Shown: positions 1 to 11,189 of the stretch, in pieces
Numbering within the stretch: the stretch's first letter is position 1
Layout of the letters: every line of letters begins with the position of its first letter
Assembly: GCA_933207985.1 (NCBI GenBank)
Contig: OW240913.1
Coordinates: forward strand, 279,045,102-279,109,101
Length of the DNA: 64,000 nucleotides
Reading direction: 5' to 3'
Source: Pelobates cultripes
Lineage: Eukaryota > Chordata > Amphibia > Anura > Pelobatidae
The notes under the pieces: generated by a model
What the model saw: only the letters and a program-made list of their open reading frames with translations
Told to the model about the DNA's origin: nothing
The model's database searches: none
Made by a program: the position numbers and the translations under genes

Positions 1-140
1 CTCTCTCTCTGACTCACGCTCTCTCGCACTCACACTCTCTCGCACTCATGGCCTATCGCACTTACTCTTGCACTCACTCTCTCACACTCACACTCTCTCG
101 CACTTTTTCACACTCTCTCGCACTCACTCTCAATTTTTAA
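1..140. repeat. CT/CA-rich minisatellite
   Basis: Imperfect repeats of about 14 bases built on CTCTCGCACTCACA continue off the left edge. They are low in complexity and the units differ by single bases and by length. Confidence 0.9.
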
Positions 141-229
141 AATAAGTTTACTTACTATTTGAAGTTAGTAGATCCTTCTGCTCGGTCTTCTGTCTTCAGC
201 CTGTCAACCTGAGCCCACGCTGTGTGCAG

Positions 230-581
230 TAGAATCTTATCTCACACTGTCGGCTCTGATTGCTAAAAGGCTCCGGGTTACTACAGGACACAGGAGGCGC
301 ATTCACAGTGCCTCCTGTGTCCTGATAGCACGTTTGATTTCTTCAGCCAAGCGTGAAGACATCAAACGTGATTTATTTGAATTAGGCAGCAGTTTACTCG
401 GAAATCTCTCTGGTGGCCATCTGAGTGACTGCCACTGGAGGTGTTACTAGCTTCCAAGGTAAACACTGTATTTTCTCAAAAAATACAGTGTTTACATAAA
501 AAGGGCTGCAGGGTGCTATTGTACTCAACTGAATAACCCCATTAAGCTGAAGTTGTTCAGGTGACTATAGTGTCCCTTTTA
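230..581 (+). repeat. T2-type MITE, 5' end diverged, with three serial hairpins
   Basis: The right end reads GACTATAGTGTCCCTTTTAA, the terminal motif shared with the intact copies at 2109-2703 and 47411-47982. Inside are three hairpins in series: 284-298 with 310-324 (15 bp), 329-345 with 354-370 (one mismatch), and one around 462-497. Only the last is shared with the other copies. The left terminus is not recognisable. Confidence 0.6.
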
Positions 582-2108
582 ACTGTGATAAATACTATGC
601 ATTTGTAGTTATTTTGTTATATATGGAACATTGAGCATGACTGTAACTCCATTATGGAGGGACATTTAAAGTGTATTTGTCATGAAAAGGGGGGGAAAAT
701 GACTTAATTTTAACTGACACACTCTCCTTCTGAGTACTTTACATATTTTTCAAAGATCCCTGATGGTGACTTTCCGCTTGAGGGTCCTGAAAAAGACAAG
801 TTTTATATTCCTAAAGCTGTCCGTTGTGGCCACCACAATGATCATCTGGTGGATCCTATTCTTTTCCTGGTTCTTTACCTTTCAGGAGCCTAATCACTTC
901 TGTACTCTTGTGAATGTACAAAAGTACAACATTGATGTCTATGGAGGATCCAATGAGATCCTCCATATACAAAGCCGTTTTCCTCAAAGCCATCAGTAGG
1001 GACAACCGAGGGATAGGCCAGCTCTACCTTTTTTTTTTTTTTTTTCAAGAGCAAGATTTAAATACACTTTTTTTTGGGTGGGGAGAGGAGGAAATGGGGG
1101 TTCAGAGCCACTTTAAATTATATGAATTCAGATTTCACCTCTATATTGTCCTAGCAAAACTGCTGGAAAATGTATAAATATCTCTGAAAAATAGACACTA
1201 AAAATATAAATTTCTGCATTCTGACTAATAATTGACTTCTATGTCATTAGCAAATAGATGATAAAAGTACCAAAAAGATCATTCGCCCAGTAGGCCCCTT
1301 AGTACTTCCCTAAGAGAACCATTGAATTGGCCTGAGATCATGCGTCATCTGAGAGCAACCTTTATACTAGCCGTAACAAGTAACAATGCTGAAGATTTGC
1401 TGCTTTCCTTTACCCTCACACCACCATTATACTTTTTTGTGCTTAGATACTGATTGTGCTCATTTTACATTCTCTTTCTTTTGTGTGCAAGCTATGATCA
1501 CTTGGAAGGCTCTGAGACTGGCAGCAAGACATATCTCATGTCATTTATTGTCATATTTACAGTTATTTTTTGTATTACAACCAGACAGAACATCTTGGAA
1601 TGATGAAAGTTTAAAAAGATTTATTGTTTTTTATGCTGCTGTGAAATTTTGCGCTCATGAGTCACCTTGTTTTCTTTTATTTTTGTGAAAACTGGTTCTT
1701 TAAAAACAAAAACGTACAATTTTGAAAAAAATATATTTTATTTTAGGAATAATTAATGGCACACTTACTTATGATGTTCTCATATTTAAATTATATTAAC
1801 TTAAATATGCCCTGAATAGACAAATACATCATACCTTACTTGGAAATTTAATAAACATAGTAAGAATATGTGCAAATTACTTCAAGTCTATGTATAAGGT
1901 GATGGAGGATGACTTTGTTAGGTTTGCTCCTTTGGGAAACTTTGTACTTGAGCAAACTAGGTCTACATGTAGCGTGATAAACCAATGAGATACACATGCA
2001 CAGTGGATTAATCAGTGACAGGCACTTGGAATATAATGTTAGTTGTGTATGTGTGATTGGCTGGCACACAGTAGATCTCCCATGGTCTTCAAGCTAACAT
2101 CCTAGAAG
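582..2108. other. ascc3 intron without recognisable elements
   Basis: AT-rich intronic sequence with short homopolymer runs (T-run near 1028-1045). The open frames here are short and show no family resemblance. Confidence 0.6.
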
Positions 2109-2703
2109 TTAAAGGAGCTCAAAGGGTCAGGAACACAAACATGTATTTCTGACCCTATAGAGATAACACCACCATCTAGCCCCTCTGGCCCCCTTTGTCT
2201 CCCTTAATATAGTAAAATCTTACTTGTATTCAAGTCTGCAGATCCTGGCTCTGCCCCTATTTGCCAGTGAACTGCCTCTGTCTGCTGGACATCATCAGAC
2301 ATGGTGGTCTGAGCCAATCACAGTGCATCCCCATATGATTGGCTGAGACTGTCAAGAAGATCAGGGGCAGAGCCAGCACAAGTCAAACAGCCCTGGCCAA
2401 TCAGCATCTCCTCATAGAGATGAATTTAATAAATGCATTTCTATGAGGAATGTTCAGTGTATGCATGCAGACGATGTAGACCCTGGATGGTAGTGCTGCT
2501 TACTCTGCAGCACTGCTCCAGGAAGCACCTCTAGCAGCCATCTGAGGAGTGGCCAGTGGAGTTATTACTAAGCTGTAATGTAAACACTGCATTTTCTCTG
2601 AAAATACAGTGCTTACAGCAAAAAAGTCTGAAAGGAATGATAATACTCATCAGAATAAATGCAATAAGCTGTAGTTATTCTGGTGACTATAGTGTCCCTT
2701 TAA
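2109..2703 (+). mobile_element. T2/Kolobok-like MITE, about 595 bp
   Basis: The element is bounded by TTAA at both ends. It starts TTAAAGGAGCTC, followed by GGGTCAGGAACACAAACATG, and ends GACTATAGTGTCCCTTTAA. It carries no coding capacity. It is the same family as 47411-47982 and, in reverse, 15654-16155. TTAA target duplications with AGG termini are typical of amphibian T2/Kolobok MITEs. An internal hairpin lies near 2578-2617. Confidence 0.85.
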
Positions 2704-2774
2704 GAAGGATGAAGTATTTCCCTAACTATTTTAGAGTTTAATGAAGAGAAGATAGTAGCTGCTCCCAACATGGG

Positions 2775-2925
2775 TTAAAGGGAAACTATAGGCAACCAGA
2801 ACACTTAATATCATTGTAGTGGTTTGGGGAGAAACTGCAATGTTTACATTGCATAGTTAAAGGAATACTATAGGAATGCTACGTATAGTGTCAGAAATAC
2901 AAACGTGTGCCTGACATTATAGTGT
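2775..2925. mobile_element. Two abutting T2-type MITE end fragments
   Basis: TTAAAGGGAAACTATAGG begins at 2775 and TTAAAGGAATACTATAGG at 2857, only 82 bp apart. The second continues into the usual interior (CAGAAATACAAACGTG, CTGACATTATAG). Neither has a clear right end. This is probably one MITE fragment with another inserted at a TTAA. Confidence 0.6.
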
Positions 2926-4208
2926 TTAAATACTTAGGTTGCCAGCTCTTCTCCATTCGCCCTTAAACCTGATTTTGCTCATCTTTTCTCCCACGTCATG
3001 CCAGTCTCGCTGTAGTTGGCCCTGCCTGGCCCCACCACCTGTTTTGCATTCTTACACTAGAGTTTTCTTTACTTGCTGAACATAGTCTGACGAACTAGAA
3101 CTTAAAATTTAAATGTAGGCATCTAACTGTATACTTGAAATATATTATTTCTCTTTCACCAAAAAGCTATTGCTCTACTCCAGCTTGGCTCATTTTATAA
3201 TGTTTACTGATCTTTGAAGGTTTGAGTGAATCAACACATGGTGACATTTTCGGCCATTTGGAATTTCATTATGAAAAGCTCTGAACATTAGTGTAGCATA
3301 GCCAACAATTTTCTTGACCCATATTTATAACGATTTTAGTTAATTTATTGTCAGTGTGTTTTCAAAATTAGGACACTAGTGACAATCAAAATCACTTTTT
3401 ATATATTTAGCTAGTTTTATATTTTCTGCTTGATACTAGTGGCAATGAGCAGACATTTTCTGGTTTGATAGCCGAGCACTTCCATTTTTTAAATAATACT
3501 GTAACAAAATCTCTTTAAAGCTGTTATACTCTATGAACCACATGCATTTATGTTTAATTTAAACTTAAGTGGACCATTTGTCAGTACTTTGTCTTCATTT
3601 TCTGTTCACAGACAATAAGTACACGATCTCTTTTAGAAACCTTCAAAGGAGTTCAGTGCGAGATAATATCTTGACTCGTGCTTTGAGCTCCAGATGTAAT
3701 GCTTTTCATGACACGTATTATGCTTTATAGGTTGAGGGAAATAGGACTAAAGTATCATAAACATGTTATAATAGGATTAATAGATACATTTTATATAGCC
3801 GTGGGAGCTGCCTCTTCTAGATGGGCTAATTTAACAATTCCAGAACTCAGTACCTATATATAGTTTATTTCTTTCTATTTTTTGAATTTCAACAAAACAT
3901 GACTTTGTATATAATATTATTATAATTAGGCTATAATAATTTAGATTGAGTGTGTGCTTAAGCAAACATATCCATAGCTAGTTTGTAGCAATGATTTTTA
4001 TATTTCTCTGAATAATACATTACATTCAACATGTTTAACTGGCATAATATATTTTTATTGACATCCTTTATGTATTGTGACAGAGTGTACAGTTTGTATT
4101 ACTTGTTCGTACTGTGTTGCTGGACTCTAACTTTTGTTACACCACAATTCTTGTTAAAGATATATAGAGTGTACTTAAATGTTATTGCCTTTTTTTTTTC
4201 TATCACAG
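2926..4208. other. ascc3 intron upstream of exon A
   Basis: AT-rich sequence with no recognisable repeat or exon. It ends in the polypyrimidine tract and CACAG acceptor of exon A. Confidence 0.6.
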
Positions 4209-4373
4209 ATGCTTGTTACCACCCCTGAAAAGTGGGATGTTGTGACCAGAAAGAGTGTTGGCGATGTAGCATTGTCTCAGCTTGTAAGATTGCTGATATT
4301 GGATGAGGTGCACCTGCTTCATGAAGATAGAGGCCCTGTTTTGGAGAGCTTAGTAGCCCGTACATTACGACAG
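4209..4373 (+). CDS. ascc3: ascc3 internal coding exon A (N-terminal helicase cassette, motifs Ib and II)
   Basis: This 165-nt exon encodes 55 residues in phase 0, starting [12 protein letters not shown] and ending VARTLRQ. It is preceded by a pyrimidine-rich tract and CACAG, and followed by the donor GTAAGT. TPEKWD is the motif Ib region, and [11 protein letters not shown] contains the DEVH Walker B box that coordinates Mg-ATP. ASCC3 is a roughly 2,200-residue Ski2-like 3'-5' helicase with two cassettes. It unwinds DNA for ALKBH3-dependent alkylation repair and splits collided ribosomes in the ASC-1/RQT complex. The wording matches cassette 1 of ASCC3 better than the paralogue SNRNP200/BRR2, which as I recall reads DEIHLLHDDRG with different flanks. 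An in-frame ATG is the first codon, but this is an internal exon and not a translation start. No upstream exon is visible in positions 1-4208. Confidence 0.96.
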
Positions 4374-4485
4374 GTAAGTGCACATATTATCATGCATTTT
4401 TCTAAGCTTCCTGGTAAATTAGAGACCATGATAAAGATTTATGAACCTGTCATGAGGAAAACTGGTAAAAAAAAAAAAAAAAAAT

Positions 4486-4611
4486 GGGCCAAACTAACCA
4501 AATCGGCACAAACATAGCATTTGTGATTACTCAAATTTTACTCAAAATGGGCCAAACTAACAAAATCTGCACAAACATAGCATTTGTGATTACTCAAATT
4601 TTGCAACTTTG
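4486..4611 (+). repeat. Two-copy tandem repeat, about 62-bp unit, after a poly(A) run
   Basis: A unit starting ATGGGCCAAACTAAC and ending GATTACTCAAATTTT occurs twice in direct tandem (about 4486 and 4548) with few differences. A run of about 19 A precedes the first unit. Only 110 bp downstream of the exon A donor. Confidence 0.8.
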
Positions 4612-4661
4612 CACTATTTTTCAAAATATTTATTTTGAGAAATGAGTAGATGTAACAAAGA

Positions 4662-5157
4662 TTAAAGGAACACTATAGCGTTAGGAATACAAATATGTAT
4701 TCCTAACGCTATAGTGCCCTAATCACGTTTAGGTGACTAGGGCCCCGTTCTGCTGTGAATAAATGGTTAACCATTTATTTGCTTACCTTAATCCAGTGCC
4801 GTGCTCCCTCGACACTGGTGACATCATCCTCCAAGTGGAGCCGAATGCGCATGCACGGCCAGAGGCGCACGCACATTCAAACTCGCCCATAGGAAAGCAT
4901 TACTCAATGCTTTCTTATGGGGATCTTTTTTGACGCTGTACTCCGTGGGACGTCCAGCGTCAAATACGTGCGATTTACTCCATGTAAGTTGCGAAAGCAG
5001 CCTCTAGTGGCTGTCTCTCTGGATTAACCCTGCAGTGTAAACATAGCAGTTTTGCTGAAACTGTTATGTTTTCAGCTGCAGGGTTAAAACTAGGGGGCCT
5101 GGCACCTAACCAATTAATTGAGCTGAAGTAGTTTGGGTGCCTATAGTGGTCCTTTAA
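4662..5157 (+). mobile_element. T2/Kolobok-like MITE, 496 bp
   Basis: Perfect TTAA ends: TTAAAGGAACACTATAGCG at left and CTATAGTGGTCCTTTAA at right. The left arm contains the palindrome GCGTTAGGAATAC/GTATTCCTAACGC (4679-4710). Non-coding. Confidence 0.9.
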
Positions 5158-7544
5158 CATTTATTGTCAAACATTAATATGAAAATCATAAAGAACAAAC
5201 CAATATAGCAAGAATGTGACAGGCATTCAAGAAGTTATATGTATTTAGTTTCAAAATACATGTTATTCATTTTATGCTTCATGAGCATCGACAATGTTGA
5301 AAACGCACAATGGTGTGGGAATTGCCCTTGGAACTTCCTCCTGGGAGGAAATCTACCTGAAGTATGGTGAATGCTTTGCACACTTTTTAAAATGCATTCA
5401 GTCTTTTAAGATACTGATGGGTTTGATTGTTTCTTATACATTCTATTAGATGAGTCTTTAATGCTTGTACTTTACTTGCTTATTTGTGTATAAAATGTTT
5501 ATAATTAAAATGATCTGTTTGTGTATCTATACGTCCTTCCTTCTATTTATCGAAAGATAAAGTGAGTTTCTGTAAGAATTATCAAAGGAATGTGGTTTTA
5601 GAAAAGAGATAAAGAAAGCCTTCCATATTCATAAATTGTAGGAAGGCAATTTCTTTTTAGGGGAGAAAACGTGTACAAGTTGTTGTGCAACAAGAACTGG
5701 ATGAACATAGACTGGGCTAAACTGCACACCAGCTTTTAGCCTATCATTGCATTACTGGTTTGACTGAATACGGACATCTATAGGGACATGTCTGTGGGTG
5801 TTAGTGAGAGAATTGTGTTTTTGTTTTTTGTCACACAATTCTGAAATTGAGTGTATTGTAATAAAATGGAGTTGGTGCCCATGAAATCTTCTGGTTATGG
5901 GGCTTAGAGTGCCCTTTTAGATTTAAAATACAAATAAAATGGATATCCAGTCAGGCAAAAGATGAGACACTTGTTAAAACGAATTGATGGAATGCAAAAC
6001 ACATGTAATGAGTTAGGTAGACAACATTGTTTTCTCTGATATTTTGGAGGAAAAAAAAAACTTTTTACTAATTAACAACAGATGACATGCGAATACTATT
6101 TGAAGTTCTATTGATTAATGTGGATTAATGCTCTTTGGTCATTACAACAAGAAATTAGTTACACATCTACAATTTGTATTTATTTAAAATGAAAGTTAAG
6201 AACACTAGTTTATGATGTGTTAGTGTTATTCAGTCAGTTGCTGGGATTTCAAAGTACGTATTGGATAGCCATATTGTAGACAATCTCCAAAGTTTTTACT
6301 TCACATATTTCAGTACATATTTCAGTACAAATTCCATTCTCTTAAAAAATAAAATAAAAAAATATATAGCGTTTTTTTATTCCACCAATAATTTACTAGT
6401 GTCCAGCTTACCCACCTCACTCCATTTTTTTTTTCTTTTTTCATTGAATAGAACCCATATTAAAGCCAATTTGCCAACCTTATTTCACTAAATGGATTTT
6501 TATTGGAATACATAAGAAACCCCCTATCTCTGCAATACTTTCTGGTGTTGGCACTGCCTTCCTCTCGTGTTGCACTGGGCATGTACTCTCTGGCGTCTTC
6601 TTTTAAAATGCCATTCAAGCATAAATATATGTGATGCTGTATATATGCATGCATTCTCATTTCCCCATGATTGGGATTATGGGATTGATTTAATTACATA
6701 GCAAGGCTGACTGTACCTTGATACTTTGATTAAGAAATGTTATAAATCATTGCTACTGGGTTCTGGTATATACTCTGAGCTGATGGCTCCTCTTTAGCCC
6801 CTTGGAGACCAGAGCTTAGGCAAATCCCTTTATACTACGCCAAGCACGTTATGGGTCTTTAAGTGTTTAAAGAGTTGGGCACATCACTCTCTTAGATGAT
6901 AGTCACCAAATTGTATTGCACAGCTTGTGCTAATAGAATTGTCTGTAAAATTCATATTACTTTAGGAGACCTGCTTACAAAAACCCATTTCGTATCCATG
7001 TGCTCTGTAGTAAAGCATATGGATAATGTTGATTTTTCCACCTACTTTGAAATTCTCTGTAATCACAGTCCGTCAGATGCAATCTGTACAGGTTGTTTTT
7101 AAACACCATGTGGTGTTTCATTCTATCTTGGTTGAGTTAATATTATGGCCAGCCATGGCTGCAGAAAATAGCACACGCTAGGAGACCCCTATCGATGCCC
7201 TTATCAACGTCCTTAATGACATTGGTTTGTGTAATGTCAAGACAATTTATTGTTCAAACTGCTTGGATTTAACAGCAGAAAGAAACTATTTATATTGTTT
7301 TAAACTTGACTTTCAATGACTAAAACCAATTGAGAGTGCACAACTTTTGCCAAAATAAAACAATTTTTTTTCTTTATTGGAATAAGTGTAAAATTCAATC
7401 TATTTTGTTTATAACTTATGCCCAAGCTATTAGCTTTAATATTGAATTATCTTTGATGAATTTAATCTATTTTATTCATTACTGCATATTAAAGTCTGTC
7501 ATCCAAAAAACAACATTTTGGTAATTACCTAATCTACATATTGT
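5158..7544. other. ascc3 intron A, no recognisable element
   Basis: AT-rich unique-looking sequence. I see no RNA gene, exon or clear transposon. Open frames are short and chance-like. Confidence 0.5.
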
Positions 7545-8160
7545 ATACATTGATCAGCCACAACAATCTGCCGCTCTCTGTAGAGGAAGGCTTCCTTTGC
7601 TTCCTTTTTAATATGCGGCATTGGAAAGAAGTGAGCTGCCGGTAAACCTGAGGTTGTGATAGCGACATCTTGAGTGAGCATATTGCTCAGAGAGAGTGGA
7701 GACTTCCTAGATCAGTGTTCATGACATCGTCACAAAAGTATCCCATTCTCTAAGGATCTATCAACTATCTTCCAAAGCCCATAAATCAGCCTTCTTTGTA
7801 CCTATTGTGTACAATATTTCAAGAACAAATGTAAGATACTCCACCAGGAATATATATTTTTGATTCACAACATTAAAACCACCTGCCTAATATTGTGTAA
7901 GTCCCCCTACCAAACCCGCACTGATGCATTGAGGCGCATACTTCACAAGACCTCTGAACATGTCCTGTGGTATCTGGCACAAAGACATTAGCAGCAGATT
8001 CTTTAGGACCTGCAAGGTTTGAAGTGGGGCCTCCATGGATATAATTTGTTGTACCAGCACATTCCACATATACTCAATTGGCCAAGACAAACACCTTGAC
8101 TTTTTTGTCTCTAGGTAGCTGCTATGTGCAAAAATTACATCCACATGAATGCAAGGACCA
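7545..8160 (-). pseudogene. Decayed Tc1/mariner transposase gene and terminal repeat, split by an insertion
   Basis: Read on the minus strand, 7887-8144 translates with Tc1-family landmarks: WPIEYMWNVL (the WPxxSPDLNPIEHLWDVL region) and PQDMFRGLVKYAPQ...GLVGGLTQY (the usual C-terminus, P-RR-AVI-ARGG-TRY). Tc1 transposases are DD34E enzymes of about 340 residues that cut at TA. Only the last quarter remains and the catalytic core is missing. The terminal repeat begins near 7547 (ACATTGATCAGCCACAAC) and is interrupted at 7566-7865. Family resemblance is clear, the subfamily is not. Confidence 0.75.
7566..7865. mobile_element. 300-bp insertion inside the Tc1/mariner terminal repeat
   Basis: The Tc1-like end should read GCCACAACATTAAAACCAC, but it is broken after CACAACA (7559-7565) and resumes with a second CACAACA at 7866-7872. 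The 7-bp duplication suggests an insertion. The inserted sequence has no obvious terminal inverted repeat, tail or coding frame. Confidence 0.55.
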
Positions 8161-8424
8161 AAGCAGTGGCAGAGTTACTGCTTGCACACTAAGGAGGCCC
8201 ATTGGGTGGCCATGTGTCAGCAGGGGCACGGTCAGGGAATGTGGCCCTTCAACAGCGCGACCAGGCCCCATTGTTATCAGCAGCATGACAAAAAGTGAGA
8301 GTCACTTCCTACCCCGAGACTGGAGCCGTGAGGAAGAGAGGAGGAGGAGGGCTGGGCCCCGAGAGCCAGCCCCTAAACCACCAACAGCCTTAGCGAGCAC
8401 ACGGGATACCAGGGAAACCACCTC

Positions 8425-8560
8425 CATTATTACTTTAATCAATCTATTACCTAAACAAGTCTCTATTTTTCTCGCAACCTTAGAAGCCTCGACAAATATC
8501 ATAAAGGGTACATATATGTGGGAAGAAATTTCCGTTTTTTTAAAAAAAAAAATAACAACT
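8425..8560 (+). mobile_element. L1-clade ORF2 endonuclease fragment
   Basis: The + frame reads SIITLINLLPKQVSIFLATL and resembles the frame at 9650-9790 of the larger L1 copy downstream (same order: SIITL, KQVS, KGY). It is a short diverged duplicate of the ORF2 endonuclease segment. Confidence 0.5.
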
Positions 8561-8604
8561 TGATAGGACAGAAAAAGTTAGGAAACTGGAGGGTGGCTGT
8601 AAAA

Positions 8605-8658
8605 GTATATATTTTGGCCAGCATGTGTGTCGGTGTGTCTTTGTATCTGTATGTCTGT

Positions 8659-8689
<31 letters not shown>

Positions 8690-8722
8690 CATCTGTATGC
8701 CTGTCACTGTGTGTCTGTGTAC
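8605..8722. repeat. (GT)n microsatellite
   Basis: GT/TGTC dinucleotide-rich tract with a pure run of about 28 bases near 8660-8688. The open frames across it on both strands are repeat artefacts. Confidence 0.9.
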
Positions 8723-8791
8723 ACACCATGACCCCCAGAGCAGTCCCAAAGCATTTAAATCTGAGGGGTGGGACACACTTGTTGCCTGACT

Positions 8792-9239
8792 TATCCCCTT
8801 TAATACAATGGGAAGCACACAAGGCAGTGGTCCAATGGGGAATTGATTAAATGGGGACCTCACTTAAAAAAAAAAAAAAAAAAACACCTAAGAATAGCTT
8901 GTATAGATCACTTACTAATAATTGGAGTCAATACTTAAAACCTTTGTTTCTCATCCAAACTACAAAACACTTCTCAAGTGCTGTACAGAGTTAAAACATT
9001 ATTTGTAACATAAAGCCAAGATAGCTATATTTTTCACAAAACACACATATTATGTTCATAAAAAACTGTTGCAGAAAACTCCTGACTTCATCTCTCCGCT
9101 TTCAGCACCTGGCCAGCTACATCTCCCAAATTAAAAACTCAAGCGTGGAAACCCAACACCGCAACACAGACATACCGGTAGCCTTTCAAGATTACTATCA
9201 GTTTCTCTACCAATTTAGAGATACACAGACCACGCTTAC
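8792..9239 (+). repeat. Duplicated 450-bp L1 ORF2 segment, copy A
   Basis: It starts TATCCCCTTTAATACAATGG and is nearly identical to 10170-10622, with differences mainly in an internal poly(A) run and a few substitutions. It encodes MFIKNCCRKLLTSSLR...FQDYYQFLYQF, the linker between endonuclease and reverse transcriptase in L1 ORF2. It lies upstream of the endonuclease segment, so it is out of order for a single L1. Confidence 0.85.
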
Positions 9240-9329
9240 TCATGCCTGTTAATACATTGTTCTTGTTTGAATTTTTTTTTTTTTTTTTTCAGTTTGATGA
9301 CCAAGCATGATCTTGCTCAAATGGGATAC

Positions 9330-11135
9330 CAAACCCATACTTCAATAATTAATAATTTCATATAACGTACGTGGCCTCAATATTCAGAAAAAACTCAATA
9401 TGGCATTACTAGTGTTCCACACACTGTATACAAATAATGGTTTTTGTTTTTCCAAGGAGACACAATTTAAAGCAGATTCACCCCTACGCTTCAAAAACTA
9501 TAGATTCCCTACAGCGTACGTGAGCAATTTTTCTGACACTAAATCTAGGAGACTAGCCATCTTCCTGGCAAAACATATTCCCTTAATGTATATTTCCCAT
9601 ATTAGTGATCCAAACAGCAGATTTTCTTTCCTATAAGGCAAAATTAGAGACTCCATTATTACTTTAGTCAGTCTATATCTAACTTACTGAAAACAAGTCT
9701 CTACTCTTTCTCACATTTTGAGAAACCTTGGTAAATATCAGAAAGGATACCTATGTGTGTGAGGAGATTTCAATTAATCAATACATTCACAACTTGATAG
9801 CACATCTACATCCCATTTATCTCTACATTCACTTTGAAAATTTTTTTTAGAGTCCTAATAATACACCAATTGATTGACTGATGGAGCGTCTTATAATCTA
9901 CGTGAAGACTATACTTTCTATTCTAACTCTTTTCTAAATATAATCCAGGATAGATGTGTTCCTTACGCCAGATAGGTGCTTAGAATCCATAAAATCCATG
10001 CATGGTCGGACCATCCACTAATCTCTTTAAAAGTTACTTTTCCTTCACTACAGTGTTTCAAAAACAATTAAAAACTAAACCACACAATACTAAATGATAC
10101 AATTAAATACAATAAAAGCTGGCTATGCTCCTTACATCTTTCTTTATACAAAATGATACTGCAGACATATCCCCTTTAATACAATGGGAAGCACACAACT
10201 CAAGCGTGGTCCAAGGGGAATTGATTAAATGGGGACCTCACTTAAAAAAATAATAAAAAAAAAAAAACACCTAAGAATAGCTTGTATAGATCACTTACTA
10301 ATAATTGGAGTCAATACATAAAACCTTTGTTTCTCATCCAAACTACAAAACACTTCTCAAGTGCTGTACAGAGTTAAAACATTATTTGTAACATAAAGCC
10401 AAGATAGCTATATTTTTCACAAAACACACATATTATGTTCATAAAAAACTGTTGCAGAAAACTCCTGACTTCATCTCTCCGCTGTCAGCACCTGGCCAGC
10501 TACATCTCCCAAATTAAAAACTCAAGCGTGGAAACCCAACACCGCAACACAGACATACCGGTAGCCTTTCAAGATTACTATCAGTTTCTATACCAATTTA
10601 GTGATACACAGACCACGCTTACCTCAGTCACTGAACACTTGCAAAAACACATTTCCTCTACTATTCCCCGTCACATTGCAAAAAATTGACTATTGCTAGC
10701 CATTAAAACATCCCTGACCTCTAAAAGCACGTCTGGATATACAGAACTATATTATTAAACTTTCTCATTCCAACTCATCAAACCATTACTGTGGACCTTA
10801 AACTCTATACAATTATCTTCTCTAGCAACACATTTTCCACACTTGGAAGCCACCATCTCACCGATTCCCAAAGGTCCCATGCAATGCAGTAGCTACAGAC
10901 CAGTGTCACTTATAAATGTAGGATTTAAACTATTCTTTCAAGTAATGTCCCTACGCCTTCGACCCTTTATGCAGTGACTAGTCCGCCCTGATCAATCTGG
11001 ATTTATATCTTCAAGAGAAGCAAAAAACAGCATCACCAATGTCATTAATATCATGGATAAAATCCACCCCTCCTATGGTACTTTTATCTTTAGATACTGA
11101 AAATGCATTCGATAGTGTTGACGTGTCCCTTCTTT
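9330..11135 (+). pseudogene. Truncated L1-clade LINE ORF2 (endonuclease to reverse transcriptase motif A)
   Basis: In order: an AP endonuclease start (SYNVRGLN, then KETQF in place of LQETH, near 9356-9465); the endonuclease end with WSDHPLIS (near 9998-10025); the linker duplicated at 10170-10622; and reverse transcriptase pieces CSSYRPVSLINVGFK (near 10886), PDQSGFI and LSLDTENAFDSVD (near 11087-11125, motif A aspartates). ORF2 makes the protein that nicks the target and copies the RNA. Several stops and frameshifts interrupt the frame, so it is dead. The sequence loses L1 character after motif A at about 11135, where an L1 part in the opposite orientation begins. Confidence 0.8.
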
Positions 11136-11189
11136 TTTCCTCCAGGCCCTTCTGTGTATCTGCAAGCCATTCTGGTTCGCTATTACTTG

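Noticed and set aside
8078..8563. 161-residue + strand frame
   Set aside because: It crosses the antisense Tc1 remnant and an unassigned repeat. Only its last 40 residues resemble anything (L1 endonuclease).
8518..8863. Open frames of about 110 residues on both strands
   Set aside because: They run through the GT microsatellite and have no domain.
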